DNA of 46,652 bases from Treponema sp. UBA3813 (lineage in GTDB: Bacteria; Spirochaetota; Spirochaetia; Treponematales; Treponemataceae), in NCBI GenBank assembly GCA_002368605.1, contig DFEB01000022.1, positions 1 to 46,652 on the forward strand. Reading direction: 5' to 3'. Every line of letters begins with the position of its first letter. Position 1 is the stretch's first letter. A model generated the notes under the pieces. It was given only the letters and a program-made list of their open reading frames with translations. It was not told the DNA's origin and ran no database searches. Made by a program: the position numbers and the translations under genes. Positions 1-6,519 of this stretch are shown piece after piece.

Positions 1-2
1 TC

Positions 3-806
3 GAAAACTGGGACGATTTTGCCCTTGCCATCATGCGATTGCCGGTCTTTACGCCAAATTCTGAGGTCGCTTACTCAACGGCTCCGGTGGGTGCGGTCAT
101 CTATCCAGATAAAATCATCACAATCTGCTGGACTGACTGCGAAGTTCTCAAGGATATGAGTGCAAACCGAATCAAAGGTCTTTCCCTCATGGATTTTCCG
201 GCCTTTTTAATCAAAATTCTTTCCCGCAGCGACATAATGTTCCTTCGCTACCTCAAGGAAATCAGCCGCCGGGTCACTTCCATTCAGAACGAGTTGCACG
301 AACAAATCGAAAACGCCGAGCTCATCCAGTTGCTTAACCTTGAGAAGTCCCTCACCTACTTTACGACTTCCCTTAAGTCAAACCAGCTTTTGCTGGAAAA
401 AATCCGCCGTACCCGCATACTCAAACTGGACAGTGATGATCAGGAATGGCTGGACGATGTTGAAATTGATAACAGGCAGGCTATGGAAATGGCTGACACC
501 TACAGCTCAATCACCACGGGCGTCATGGATGCTTTCGCAAATGTCATCTCCAACAACATGAATGTCGCCATGAAAAAATTGGCCGTCATCAACCTTGTCA
601 TGATGGCACCGACCTTCGTAACGAGTTTCTTCGGCATGAACTTCAAGCTCCCCTTCGACACAATGAACGGTTATGTTCCTGTATCGATTGCAGCTTTAAT
701 TTGTTTAATTTCTGTACTGCTCAGCTGGTGGCTTTTAAGCTTCAACAAAAACGCACGCACGCTAAAGAAGTTCAAAAAAGCCAAAAAGCGTAAAAAAGTA
801 AGTTGA
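3..806 (+). CDS. corA: CorA-family magnesium/cobalt transporter, 5'-partial
   Basis: Inner-membrane divalent cation channel of the CorA/MIT family. The reading frame is open to the left edge of the window, so the true start lies outside; 267 residues are visible and the first in-frame ATG at 33 is probably internal. The C-terminal half shows the family signature: a first membrane helix ending in the GMN selectivity motif (633-641, in the context SFFGMN), a short periplasmic loop, then a second helix (about 680-735) and a very basic cytoplasmic tail rich in Lys and Arg. The upstream part is helical and charged, as in the CorA cytoplasmic funnel. The family and the GMN motif are clear; whether the ion is Mg, Co or Ni cannot be told from sequence. 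Confidence 0.93.
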   Translation, partial: ENWDDFALAIMRLPVFTPNSEVAYSTAPVGAVIYPDKIITICWTDCEVLKDMSANRIKGLSLMDFPAFLIKILSRSDIMFLRYLKEISRRVTSIQNELHEQIENAELIQLLNLEKSLTYFTTSLKSNQLLLEKIRRTRILKLDSDDQEWLDDVEIDNRQAMEMADTYSSITTGVMDAFANVISNNMNVAMKKLAVINLVMMAPTFVTSFFGMNFKLPFDTMNGYVPVSIAALICLISVLLSWWLLSFNKNARTLKKFKKAKKRKKVS

Positions 807-864
807 AAATAAATATAATTCGTAAAATTAGTGCAATTCGCCTCTATATTTTAGGAGTTTAATC

Positions 865-1827
865 ATGAAAAAATATATCTTTGCCACGCTCACTTTTCTT
901 ATTACGGGAATCACCTTTTCTCAAAGTTTCAACTCCCTTTCTCCAGTCAGATTGGGACCTGTCGCTCCAGCCCAATATGATGTTTATGTAATCGGTGACG
1001 GAAGCCAATCTTACACGGCAAGCCGCTGGATAACCCCCTTTGAAATCAACCGCTACGAAACGACTTACGAACTTTGGTATGAAACAAGGGAAATTGCAGA
1101 GGCTTTGGGCTACAAATTCATAAATCCAGGTCAGGAAGGCTCCATAGGGAAACGTGGAGCAGAACCAACAAACGAAAAAGAGCAGCCCGTCACAATGATT
1201 TCATGGTACGATGCCGTAGTCTGGTGCAACGCCTTTTCAGAAATCCACGGACTCAGCCCATGTTACAGTCTTAACGGCAAAATCCTCAAAGACGCAACCG
1301 ACACAATCAGCCTGGATTTGTGCAAGTGTGATTTCAACGCAGACGGCTACCGTCTTCCCACCGAAGCCGAATGGGAATATGCCGCCAGAAAAACAATTTC
1401 CGGAATGCAAAGCGGAAGCACGGCCAGCGGTCAGGTGGATAAATACGGAAAGGAAGATGATTCGATTCCTGAAGAAGAAGTAGCCTGGACTGCATCCAAT
1501 TCAAGGGGCACTCACAGGGTTGGCACTGCCGGCACGCCTTTTAAGGATGACGCCCCACCCGAAGCTGGAAGCGGAAACCCCAACGGCATGGGGCTTTTTG
1601 ATATGAGCGGAAATATCTGTGAATTCACCTGGGACTGGAATGGCCGCTACATAGACACGGATCCGGGAGCAAGGGCTATTGGAGCCGAGGCTGGAAGCGA
1701 ACGGGTTAGCCGGGGAGGCAGCTGGAGTGAATACACGCCCTTCATCTACACCGGCGACCGCTACAGCTACGACCCCAACGAGTGCTACAACTACCTTGGC
1801 TTCAGATTCGCGCGAACGGTAAAATAA
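865..1827 (+). CDS. Secreted formylglycine-generating-enzyme-like (SUMF1/FGE domain) protein
   Basis: 320 residues beginning with a signal peptide (about 20 residues, hydrophobic core FATLTFLITGITF). The rest is one SUMF1-type fold: WYDAVVWCNAFSE, the hallmark GYRLPTEAEWEYAAR near residues 159-173, GLFDMSGNICEFTWDW, RGGSW near 282 and a terminal GFRFAR. The start is supported by AGGAG seven bases upstream of ATG 865. In spirochaetes this domain is often used in exported proteins of unknown role rather than as a true sulfatase-activating enzyme, and I see no sulfatase gene nearby. It stands alone downstream of the CorA gene and faces a convergent phosphoesterase gene, with a nested inverted repeat between them. 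Family assignment is firm; the substrate is unknown. Confidence 0.88.
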   Translation: MKKYIFATLTFLITGITFSQSFNSLSPVRLGPVAPAQYDVYVIGDGSQSYTASRWITPFEINRYETTYELWYETREIAEALGYKFINPGQEGSIGKRGAEPTNEKEQPVTMISWYDAVVWCNAFSEIHGLSPCYSLNGKILKDATDTISLDLCKCDFNADGYRLPTEAEWEYAARKTISGMQSGSTASGQVDKYGKEDDSIPEEEVAWTASNSRGTHRVGTAGTPFKDDAPPEAGSGNPNGMGLFDMSGNICEFTWDWNGRYIDTDPGARAIGAEAGSERVSRGGSWSEYTPFIYTGDRYSYDPNECYNYLGFRFARTVK

Positions 1828-1852
1828 GCAGAGTTGTAAAACACCTGATAGC

Positions 1853-1946
1853 AAAAAAACAGGCTCCCAGCGTGAACCTGCCAAAAAGTTCGCGGTGAAC
1901 AAGTTCAAGCGAACTTTTGTCAGAACCACGCTTCCGCCTGTTTTTT
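1853..1946. terminator. Nested inverted repeat, probable bidirectional terminator
   Basis: Between convergent stops. The outer arms (AAAAAACAGGC at 1854-1864 and GCCTGTTTTTT at 1936-1946) are perfectly complementary, a middle pair AGCGTG/CACGCT (1869-1874, 1927-1932) also matches, and an inner 10-bp stem pairs 1884-1893 with 1909-1918. A/T runs on both flanks suit termination in both directions. It is much larger than an ordinary terminator hairpin. Confidence 0.65.
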
Positions 1947-1949
1947 CAC

Positions 1950-2645
1950 CTACAAGCTCAGCAACTCAGCTTTCGTTACCGACCACTTTCCATTTGCGTC
2001 TTTTTGAGCCTCGACCCAGCCGTATTTTCCTTCGGCAAGGCTTCCAGGATTGATTACCGTTGACTCTCCGATTTTTGAGAGACCAGAGCTTTCGTGAATG
2101 TGCCCCGTAACAACCAGAAATGGAGCGCGTTTTTCAATGTAGGCACGGAGTTTTTCGCTTCCCACATGGACATCGCCGGGAATTTTGTCACATTCAGTGT
2201 CTTTTGGCGGATTATGCATGATTAAGACAAGATTTGACCAGTGCCCATTCTCATCTGCACATTCTGCGCTTGAAGACTCAACAACATTGTAATCAGAGAG
2301 AATTTCGTCCTCATCCCGCTCAAAAGGAGTGGTTCCCGTGAATTTAGTTCCGCCGCCGCTTCCGCAGATTGCGATTCCTTCGTGGAAGGCAAGGCTCCCT
2401 TCAACGGAAATGTCCGCGCTTTCAATCTCCGAAAGAAAATCAGGATTGTCACAGTTTCCGATTACAGAGAAAATTGAATCGTGCTTTTTGAGGAGTTTTT
2501 CAAGAACTGGCTTTCCTGTCTCCTCGTGCTCGAATTTCGCGAAGTCACCGCCAAAAAGAACCGCGTCGGCCTCATTAAAGCGGGAATCCAGCTTGTCAAG
2601 ATTGTCCAAATCACCATGAATGTCAGAAAGAACCAAAAATTTCAT
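1950..2645 (-). CDS. Calcineurin-like metallophosphoesterase (YfcE/MJ0936 type)
   Basis: 231 residues with the complete metallophosphoesterase motif set: LSDIHGD (D8, H10), FGGDF (D34), GNCDNPD, a mid-protein MHNPP, and VVTGHIHES followed by INPGS near the C-terminus. These residues bind the dinuclear metal centre that hydrolyses phosphate esters or phosphodiesters. No signal peptide, so it should be cytoplasmic. GGGAGG lies well placed upstream of the ATG. It follows hisC with a gap of only 12 bases and is very likely cotranscribed with it; this spacing does not by itself prove a role in histidine synthesis. Small single-domain members of this family act on cyclic nucleotides or small phosphoesters, and the substrate here cannot be predicted. 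Confidence 0.9.
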   Translation of the reverse strand: MKFLVLSDIHGDLDNLDKLDSRFNEADAVLFGGDFAKFEHEETGKPVLEKLLKKHDSIFSVIGNCDNPDFLSEIESADISVEGSLAFHEGIAICGSGGGTKFTGTTPFERDEDEILSDYNVVESSSAECADENGHWSNLVLIMHNPPKDTECDKIPGDVHVGSEKLRAYIEKRAPFLVVTGHIHESSGLSKIGESTVINPGSLAEGKYGWVEAQKDANGKWSVTKAELLSL

Positions 2646-2657
2646 AATTATCCTCCC

Positions 2658-3827
2658 TTAAATTTCTTCCATTACATCGCGCAAAGCCTGCATTTGCTCG
2701 TGGGTGCCCACCGTGATGCGAAGATATTCTTCAATGCCTGGGGTGTCAAAGCGGCGAACCAAAATACCCTCTTTTTTGATTCTTCTGTAGGCTTCCTGAC
2801 CGTTCACCCCGTCTTTTTTGCAGAAGATGAAGTTGGTCTGGCTGTCAAGGACGAACCAGCCCTTCTCCCGCAAAAAGTCGATGAATTCGTCACGCTCAAA
2901 TGCAACGGACTGGGCACATTTTGCGTAATATCCCGCGTCACGGCAAGCAGCGATTCCTGCAGTCTGTGCCAGGAAGTCAATCGGGAAGTGATTGAGGGAA
3001 TTTTTTACCGTTGTGACGGCCTCAACAAGTTCTTTGTTGGCCACGAGATAGCCTAATCGCTGCCCCGCCCCGCAAAGGCTCTTTGAGGTCGTCCGCACAA
3101 TCACAAGATTCTGGAATTCAGCGAGAAGAGGAATGCAGCTCTCGCCACCGAAATCAACATAAGCTTCGTCCACGACAAAAACCCGGTCTTTTGGGGCTTT
3201 TTCAAGCATTTTACGGACTTGGTCCCGCGTCAATCCCAAGGAAGTGGGCGCGTTGGGGTTGGCAAAGATGATTCCAGAATTTTCTTTATTAGCCGCTTCA
3301 AGCATTTTTTCTGTGTCCAGAGTCCAGTCTGCCTTCAAGGGAATTTTTTCCAAGGGAATGTCATAAAATCCGCCGTAAACCGGATAGAAGGAATAAGTAT
3401 GCTCAGGCATAACCAGTTTGCGGTCTGAGTCGAAGAAAGCGTAAAAGACAAAGCTCAAAACCTCGTCGCTGCCGTTTCCCGCGTAAATCATGTCGGGAGT
3501 GACGACGAAAGGAATTTTGTCAAATTCGCTGGGACTTACGATTGCCCCGCTGCCATTTTTTTTGCCTTTCTCAAGGTTTGCCCGGCAGAGGACGCCGCCA
3601 GATTTGTTGAGCATGTCAGCGATGGCTTCTTTAAGCTCGTTTGAGTCAGGGTCAGGATAAAGGGCCATTTTTTCTGGATGAGCCTTTGCCGCCGCCCGCA
3701 CGGCCTTGATTACTTTTGGGGAAGGCGGGTAAGGATTTTCGTTGGCGTTGAGTTTTATGTAGATTCTGTCCTTGGGCTGCTCGCCGGGAACATAAGGATG
3801 AAGATTTGACATTCGTGAAGAAAGCAT
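2658..3827 (-). CDS. hisC: Histidinol-phosphate aminotransferase (HisC)
   Basis: 389-residue PLP-dependent class I/II aminotransferase. It transfers the amino group between glutamate and imidazole-acetol phosphate in histidine synthesis. Visible landmarks are LNANENPYPPSP (substrate arm), YAGNGSDEVL, FANPNAPTSLG, VVDEAYVDFGG, and TTSKSLCGAGQRLGY, in which K249 is the expected Schiff-base lysine. CGGAG precedes the ATG. No other his genes are in the window, and a lone hisC can also serve aromatic amino acid transamination, so the pathway is inferred rather than shown by context. The segment near residues 75-100 (ANLEKGKKNGSGAIVSPSEF) looks like a small insertion relative to the usual 350-370 residue HisC. 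Confidence 0.9.
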   Translation of the reverse strand: MLSSRMSNLHPYVPGEQPKDRIYIKLNANENPYPPSPKVIKAVRAAAKAHPEKMALYPDPDSNELKEAIADMLNKSGGVLCRANLEKGKKNGSGAIVSPSEFDKIPFVVTPDMIYAGNGSDEVLSFVFYAFFDSDRKLVMPEHTYSFYPVYGGFYDIPLEKIPLKADWTLDTEKMLEAANKENSGIIFANPNAPTSLGLTRDQVRKMLEKAPKDRVFVVDEAYVDFGGESCIPLLAEFQNLVIVRTTSKSLCGAGQRLGYLVANKELVEAVTTVKNSLNHFPIDFLAQTAGIAACRDAGYYAKCAQSVAFERDEFIDFLREKGWFVLDSQTNFIFCKKDGVNGQEAYRRIKKEGILVRRFDTPGIEEYLRITVGTHEQMQALRDVMEEI

Positions 3828-3841
3828 TTTTTAACTCCGTT

Positions 3842-3896
3842 TTGACTTTCGCTTTTTAATTTACTACTTTATTTTATGACAAATTGCTGATAAAAT
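3842..3896 (+). promoter_or_regulatory. Candidate promoter(s) for the 645-residue protein gene
   Basis: TAAAAT at 3891-3896 ends six bases before ATG 3903, which would place transcription start on the ATG itself; its -35 (TTTATT, 3868-3873) is poor. An alternative is TTGACT (3842-3847), 17 bases, TACTTT (3865-3870). No convincing Shine-Dalgarno sequence precedes the ATG. Confidence 0.4.
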
Positions 3897-3902
3897 AAAG
3901 AC

Positions 3903-5840
3903 ATGGCAACCACAACAAGTATCATTGTTTTATTAAAATTTTTTGCATCACGACAGAAGAACGCTATCGTTGATTACACAGATTTTTGCGAATATTTGAA
4001 ACGCTATTCAGAACATCACCTGGAGGAACAACCAAGCCTCGCCTGCTATCTTGAAGACCCGGTTCCAGCACTGCAGACAGAACTTGACAAACTCATCGAC
4101 TCAAAACTTATCATGATTGTAAACACAACTCCTGATAAGCAGGGAATTGTAGTCGTTCCTTTTTACATTGAGCGATTCACTGAACGCTACAAGGATATCG
4201 CCGTCACTCCTAGTCTTCCTTTTCCATCTGAGGCTGATTTACCAAAGGGAACTCCAAAAGAAATCATAACGAGAGAAAATGCGGCAGATCTCATTGGCCG
4301 CCTGCTCAAGCATCAGGATTTAAACGAAAAAACTCTGTACGGACTCATGTTGCCAAATAATGCTCCGTCAATTCTCCTTCCGTCAACTGTTTCCGTCGTC
4401 ACATTCATAGAAGATGCAGTCGGAAAGATTCAGAATATGCTCAAAAAAGAAGAGCATCACGATTACTTTCTTAAAAAACTCACGGTCTCAAATCCAGGTC
4501 GAGAGATGATTGTAAAAAATTTCTTCAACGCATTTGTAGACAGACCTGACCATTCCCTTGAAACATTGAGCCAAACAACAGAAAGTTTCTATCTTTGGAA
4601 TCAGCTATGCTTCTTCATAAAGCAAGATTATGAAAAAATCAAGGATTACACTCAGGAAGATTTGTCTTGCTTGCAGGCCGTCTACATAACTGAGGTAGGG
4701 GCAAATTACTTCAAGAACGAAGCCGCAGAAAGTGCTAAAAAAGAAGGCGCAATCAAAGCACTCGAATCTCTTCTGTTGAAACCGCCCTACTATTTTACTT
4801 TTGACGAAATTATTAAATTCACTGACAACAAAGGGCTGCCTCTTCTTGGACAATACAGCGAAGAGGAACTCAAAGAATATCTCCATAAAAAAACCCAAGA
4901 CGCCCCGGTTCAGGAATTGCCTGAGCTTCTTGTATTCAAAACCTATGATGACACACGCTACTTCATATTTAAAAGCAAGGTTTTACAGCTAATTCTGCGA
5001 CTTTGTACCGATGCCAGAGTTTCTGTCCTTGAGGCCATCAAAAATCACTGGTCGGAAGTGCTGCGACAGTTTGACTTCTTGCCCGAAATGAAAGACCAAA
5101 AGGCATTTGAGTCTCGTCTCGAAAAAGAAATACGAATTCAATCTCCAATTTTAAGCGCGCTACTCCACTCTTCATTCCTGCCACTCTTGAGCTATGACGC
5201 TTCGGGCGGTGACGACACAAGCAAGATAAGTCTCTTTGTAAACGGTCACTTGCTTCCATATAGCGACATTCTCCTTATGAGCCGTCAGGAATTGCTGAAT
5301 GACGCAAAAATAATGCTTCCTTTCTGGTATTCAATGCCCGTAGTCTCATGGATTGCAAAAATGCTCTTCAGACCTCCAAAAAGCAAGCGCAATAAAACTC
5401 AAAAAACAAAAGCAGAGAAATACCGAGAGGAAGAAGAAGCAAAACGAAAGGAAGACGAAACGACGGCCATGCTCTCACAAAATGCAACTGTCTCAAAGAA
5501 AGTCGCATTCCGAGAAGCCGCAAGAAACGCAGAGCAATCTTTTGTCCCTACAAGTTCAACCCTTAACCGTGAGCTTGATTCTTACGAGAAAATTTGGAAT
5601 CAACGGCTCGGAAAGGAAACACACAACAACCTCACCGAGGATGTCAATTCTCTCATACGAGATTATATCCGAAAAACTCTCCGCACAATGAAGGTCGAGA
5701 GTTTTACAACCGAGCGAATTCACAGTCTCGCAGAAAGCCTTATGACAGCCCCTGGATTACAAAAAATACGGGAAAGAGACGCGCTTCTTATGTACATTCA
5801 GTTGTATATGGTCAAATTAGTCAAAAACATTCCGATGTAA
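3903..5840 (+). CDS. Conserved-looking large protein of unknown function
   Basis: 645 residues and no family that I recognise. There is no signal peptide; composition is that of a soluble, mostly helical cytoplasmic protein. A hydrophobic stretch near residues 465-490 (MLPFWYSMPVVSWIAKMLF) is followed directly by a highly charged Lys/Glu segment (about 495-525, KAEKYREEEEAKRKEDE) likely to be a coiled coil or flexible linker, and then a second helical domain of about 110 residues. The N-terminal 60 residues read like a small helical DNA- or protein-binding module, but I cannot name it. The gene is monocistronic: divergent from hisC, with its own hairpin terminator at 5852-5881. Codon use resembles its neighbours, so I see no sign of recent transfer. 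Confidence 0.85.
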   Translation: MATTTSIIVLLKFFASRQKNAIVDYTDFCEYLKRYSEHHLEEQPSLACYLEDPVPALQTELDKLIDSKLIMIVNTTPDKQGIVVVPFYIERFTERYKDIAVTPSLPFPSEADLPKGTPKEIITRENAADLIGRLLKHQDLNEKTLYGLMLPNNAPSILLPSTVSVVTFIEDAVGKIQNMLKKEEHHDYFLKKLTVSNPGREMIVKNFFNAFVDRPDHSLETLSQTTESFYLWNQLCFFIKQDYEKIKDYTQEDLSCLQAVYITEVGANYFKNEAAESAKKEGAIKALESLLLKPPYYFTFDEIIKFTDNKGLPLLGQYSEEELKEYLHKKTQDAPVQELPELLVFKTYDDTRYFIFKSKVLQLILRLCTDARVSVLEAIKNHWSEVLRQFDFLPEMKDQKAFESRLEKEIRIQSPILSALLHSSFLPLLSYDASGGDDTSKISLFVNGHLLPYSDILLMSRQELLNDAKIMLPFWYSMPVVSWIAKMLFRPPKSKRNKTQKTKAEKYREEEEAKRKEDETTAMLSQNATVSKKVAFREAARNAEQSFVPTSSTLNRELDSYEKIWNQRLGKETHNNLTEDVNSLIRDYIRKTLRTMKVESFTTERIHSLAESLMTAPGLQKIRERDALLMYIQLYMVKLVKNIPM

Positions 5841-5851
5841 ATTATCTTAGT

Positions 5852-5881
5852 CCCCACTTCAAATCGTGGGGATTATTTTTT
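5852..5881 (+). terminator. Rho-independent terminator
   Basis: Perfect 6-bp GC-rich stem CCCCAC (5852-5857) / GTGGGG (5866-5871) with an 8-base loop, followed by a T-rich tract, 12 bases after the stop codon of the 645-residue protein gene. Confidence 0.8.
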
Positions 5882-5946
5882 ATCTTTCAAATATAACAAA
5901 AAATTATATTTCTGCATTACCAAAATTTTCTTTTTTTCTCAAATAT

Positions 5947-6006
5947 ATAAGTGAACGAGGAAGAGAACTTGTTCACTTATAAAAACGACGGCCGCGTTTT
6001 TATAAT
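5947..6006 (+). promoter_or_regulatory. ssb leader: two tandem hairpins and a TATAAT box
   Basis: A perfect 10-bp inverted repeat (ATAAGTGAAC 5947-5956 / GTTCACTTAT 5971-5980) abuts a second stem (AAAAACG 5981-5987 / CGTTTTT 5995-6001) that ends in a T run and is followed at once by TATAAT (6001-6006). The first could be an operator and the second an attenuator or an upstream terminator; no good -35 box is visible 17 bases before the TATAAT. Confidence 0.45.
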
Positions 6007-6029
6007 CATTTTATTTTTTGGAGAATCTT

Positions 6030-6494
6030 ATGAATCAAATGAATCAAGTCGTAATTGAAGGTAATGTTGTTCGTGACACAACCGTAAGGGAAACAGCAAG
6101 GGGAACAAGAGTTTGTATCGTCCCCATTGCCACAAACCACTTCTACCGAAACGCAAATGGCGAAACACAAAAAGAAGTAGCCTTTTTTGATGTAGAGGCT
6201 TGGGGAGACAATTTCTGTACGAGAATGGCACAGATGGCAAAAAAAGGCCGGGGCTTGCGCGTTGTCGGACGGCTGAAACAAGACCGTTGGAAAAATCAAG
6301 AAGGCAAAAGTGCCTCAAAGATTTACATCCTTGCAGAACATATTGATTTTCAACACCCCAAAACAGAAGAAAAATCTGACTCCGACAGTGAGGCAAGAAC
6401 AAACGCTAAAAGTGCCGCAGAGGGAATCCGAGCCGAGTCAGAATTTTCCGATACGAGCGGTGAATTCGCCGACGGGGGTGAGACGGTCTTTTAA
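6030..6494 (+). CDS. ssb: Single-stranded DNA-binding protein (SSB)
   Basis: 154 residues. The first 115 form the SSB OB-fold: VVIEGNVVRDTTVRET, a central VAFFDVEAWGDNFCTRMAQ, GRGLRVVGRLKQDRW and the strand KIYILAEHIDF. The rest is a short Ser/Glu-rich linker. I place the start at ATG 6030 because GGAG at 6020-6023 is correctly spaced; a longer frame from TTG 6018 would overlap that ribosome site. SSB coats single-stranded DNA during replication, recombination and repair and recruits partners by its C-terminal tip. That tip here is GGETVF: the final Phe is kept but the usual Pro and the run of acidic residues are not. The gene is monocistronic with a structured leader and converges on the U32 gene. 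Confidence 0.92.
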   Translation: MNQMNQVVIEGNVVRDTTVRETARGTRVCIVPIATNHFYRNANGETQKEVAFFDVEAWGDNFCTRMAQMAKKGRGLRVVGRLKQDRWKNQEGKSASKIYILAEHIDFQHPKTEEKSDSDSEARTNAKSAAEGIRAESEFSDTSGEFADGGETVF

Positions 6495-6496
6495 AT

Positions 6497-6519
6497 CAGA
6501 TAAGCCTTAATATTATCTG
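6497..6519. terminator. Weak inverted repeat between ssb and the U32 gene
   Basis: CAGATAA (6497-6503) and TTATCTG (6513-6519) are complementary across a 9-base spacer and lie between convergent stop codons, overlapping the U32 stop. The stem is AT-rich with no clean T run, so termination is only a possibility. Confidence 0.3.

Noticed and set aside
2481-3056. Plus-strand open frame of about 190 codons
   Set aside because: Antisense to hisC and the phosphoesterase, both of which have full motif sets.
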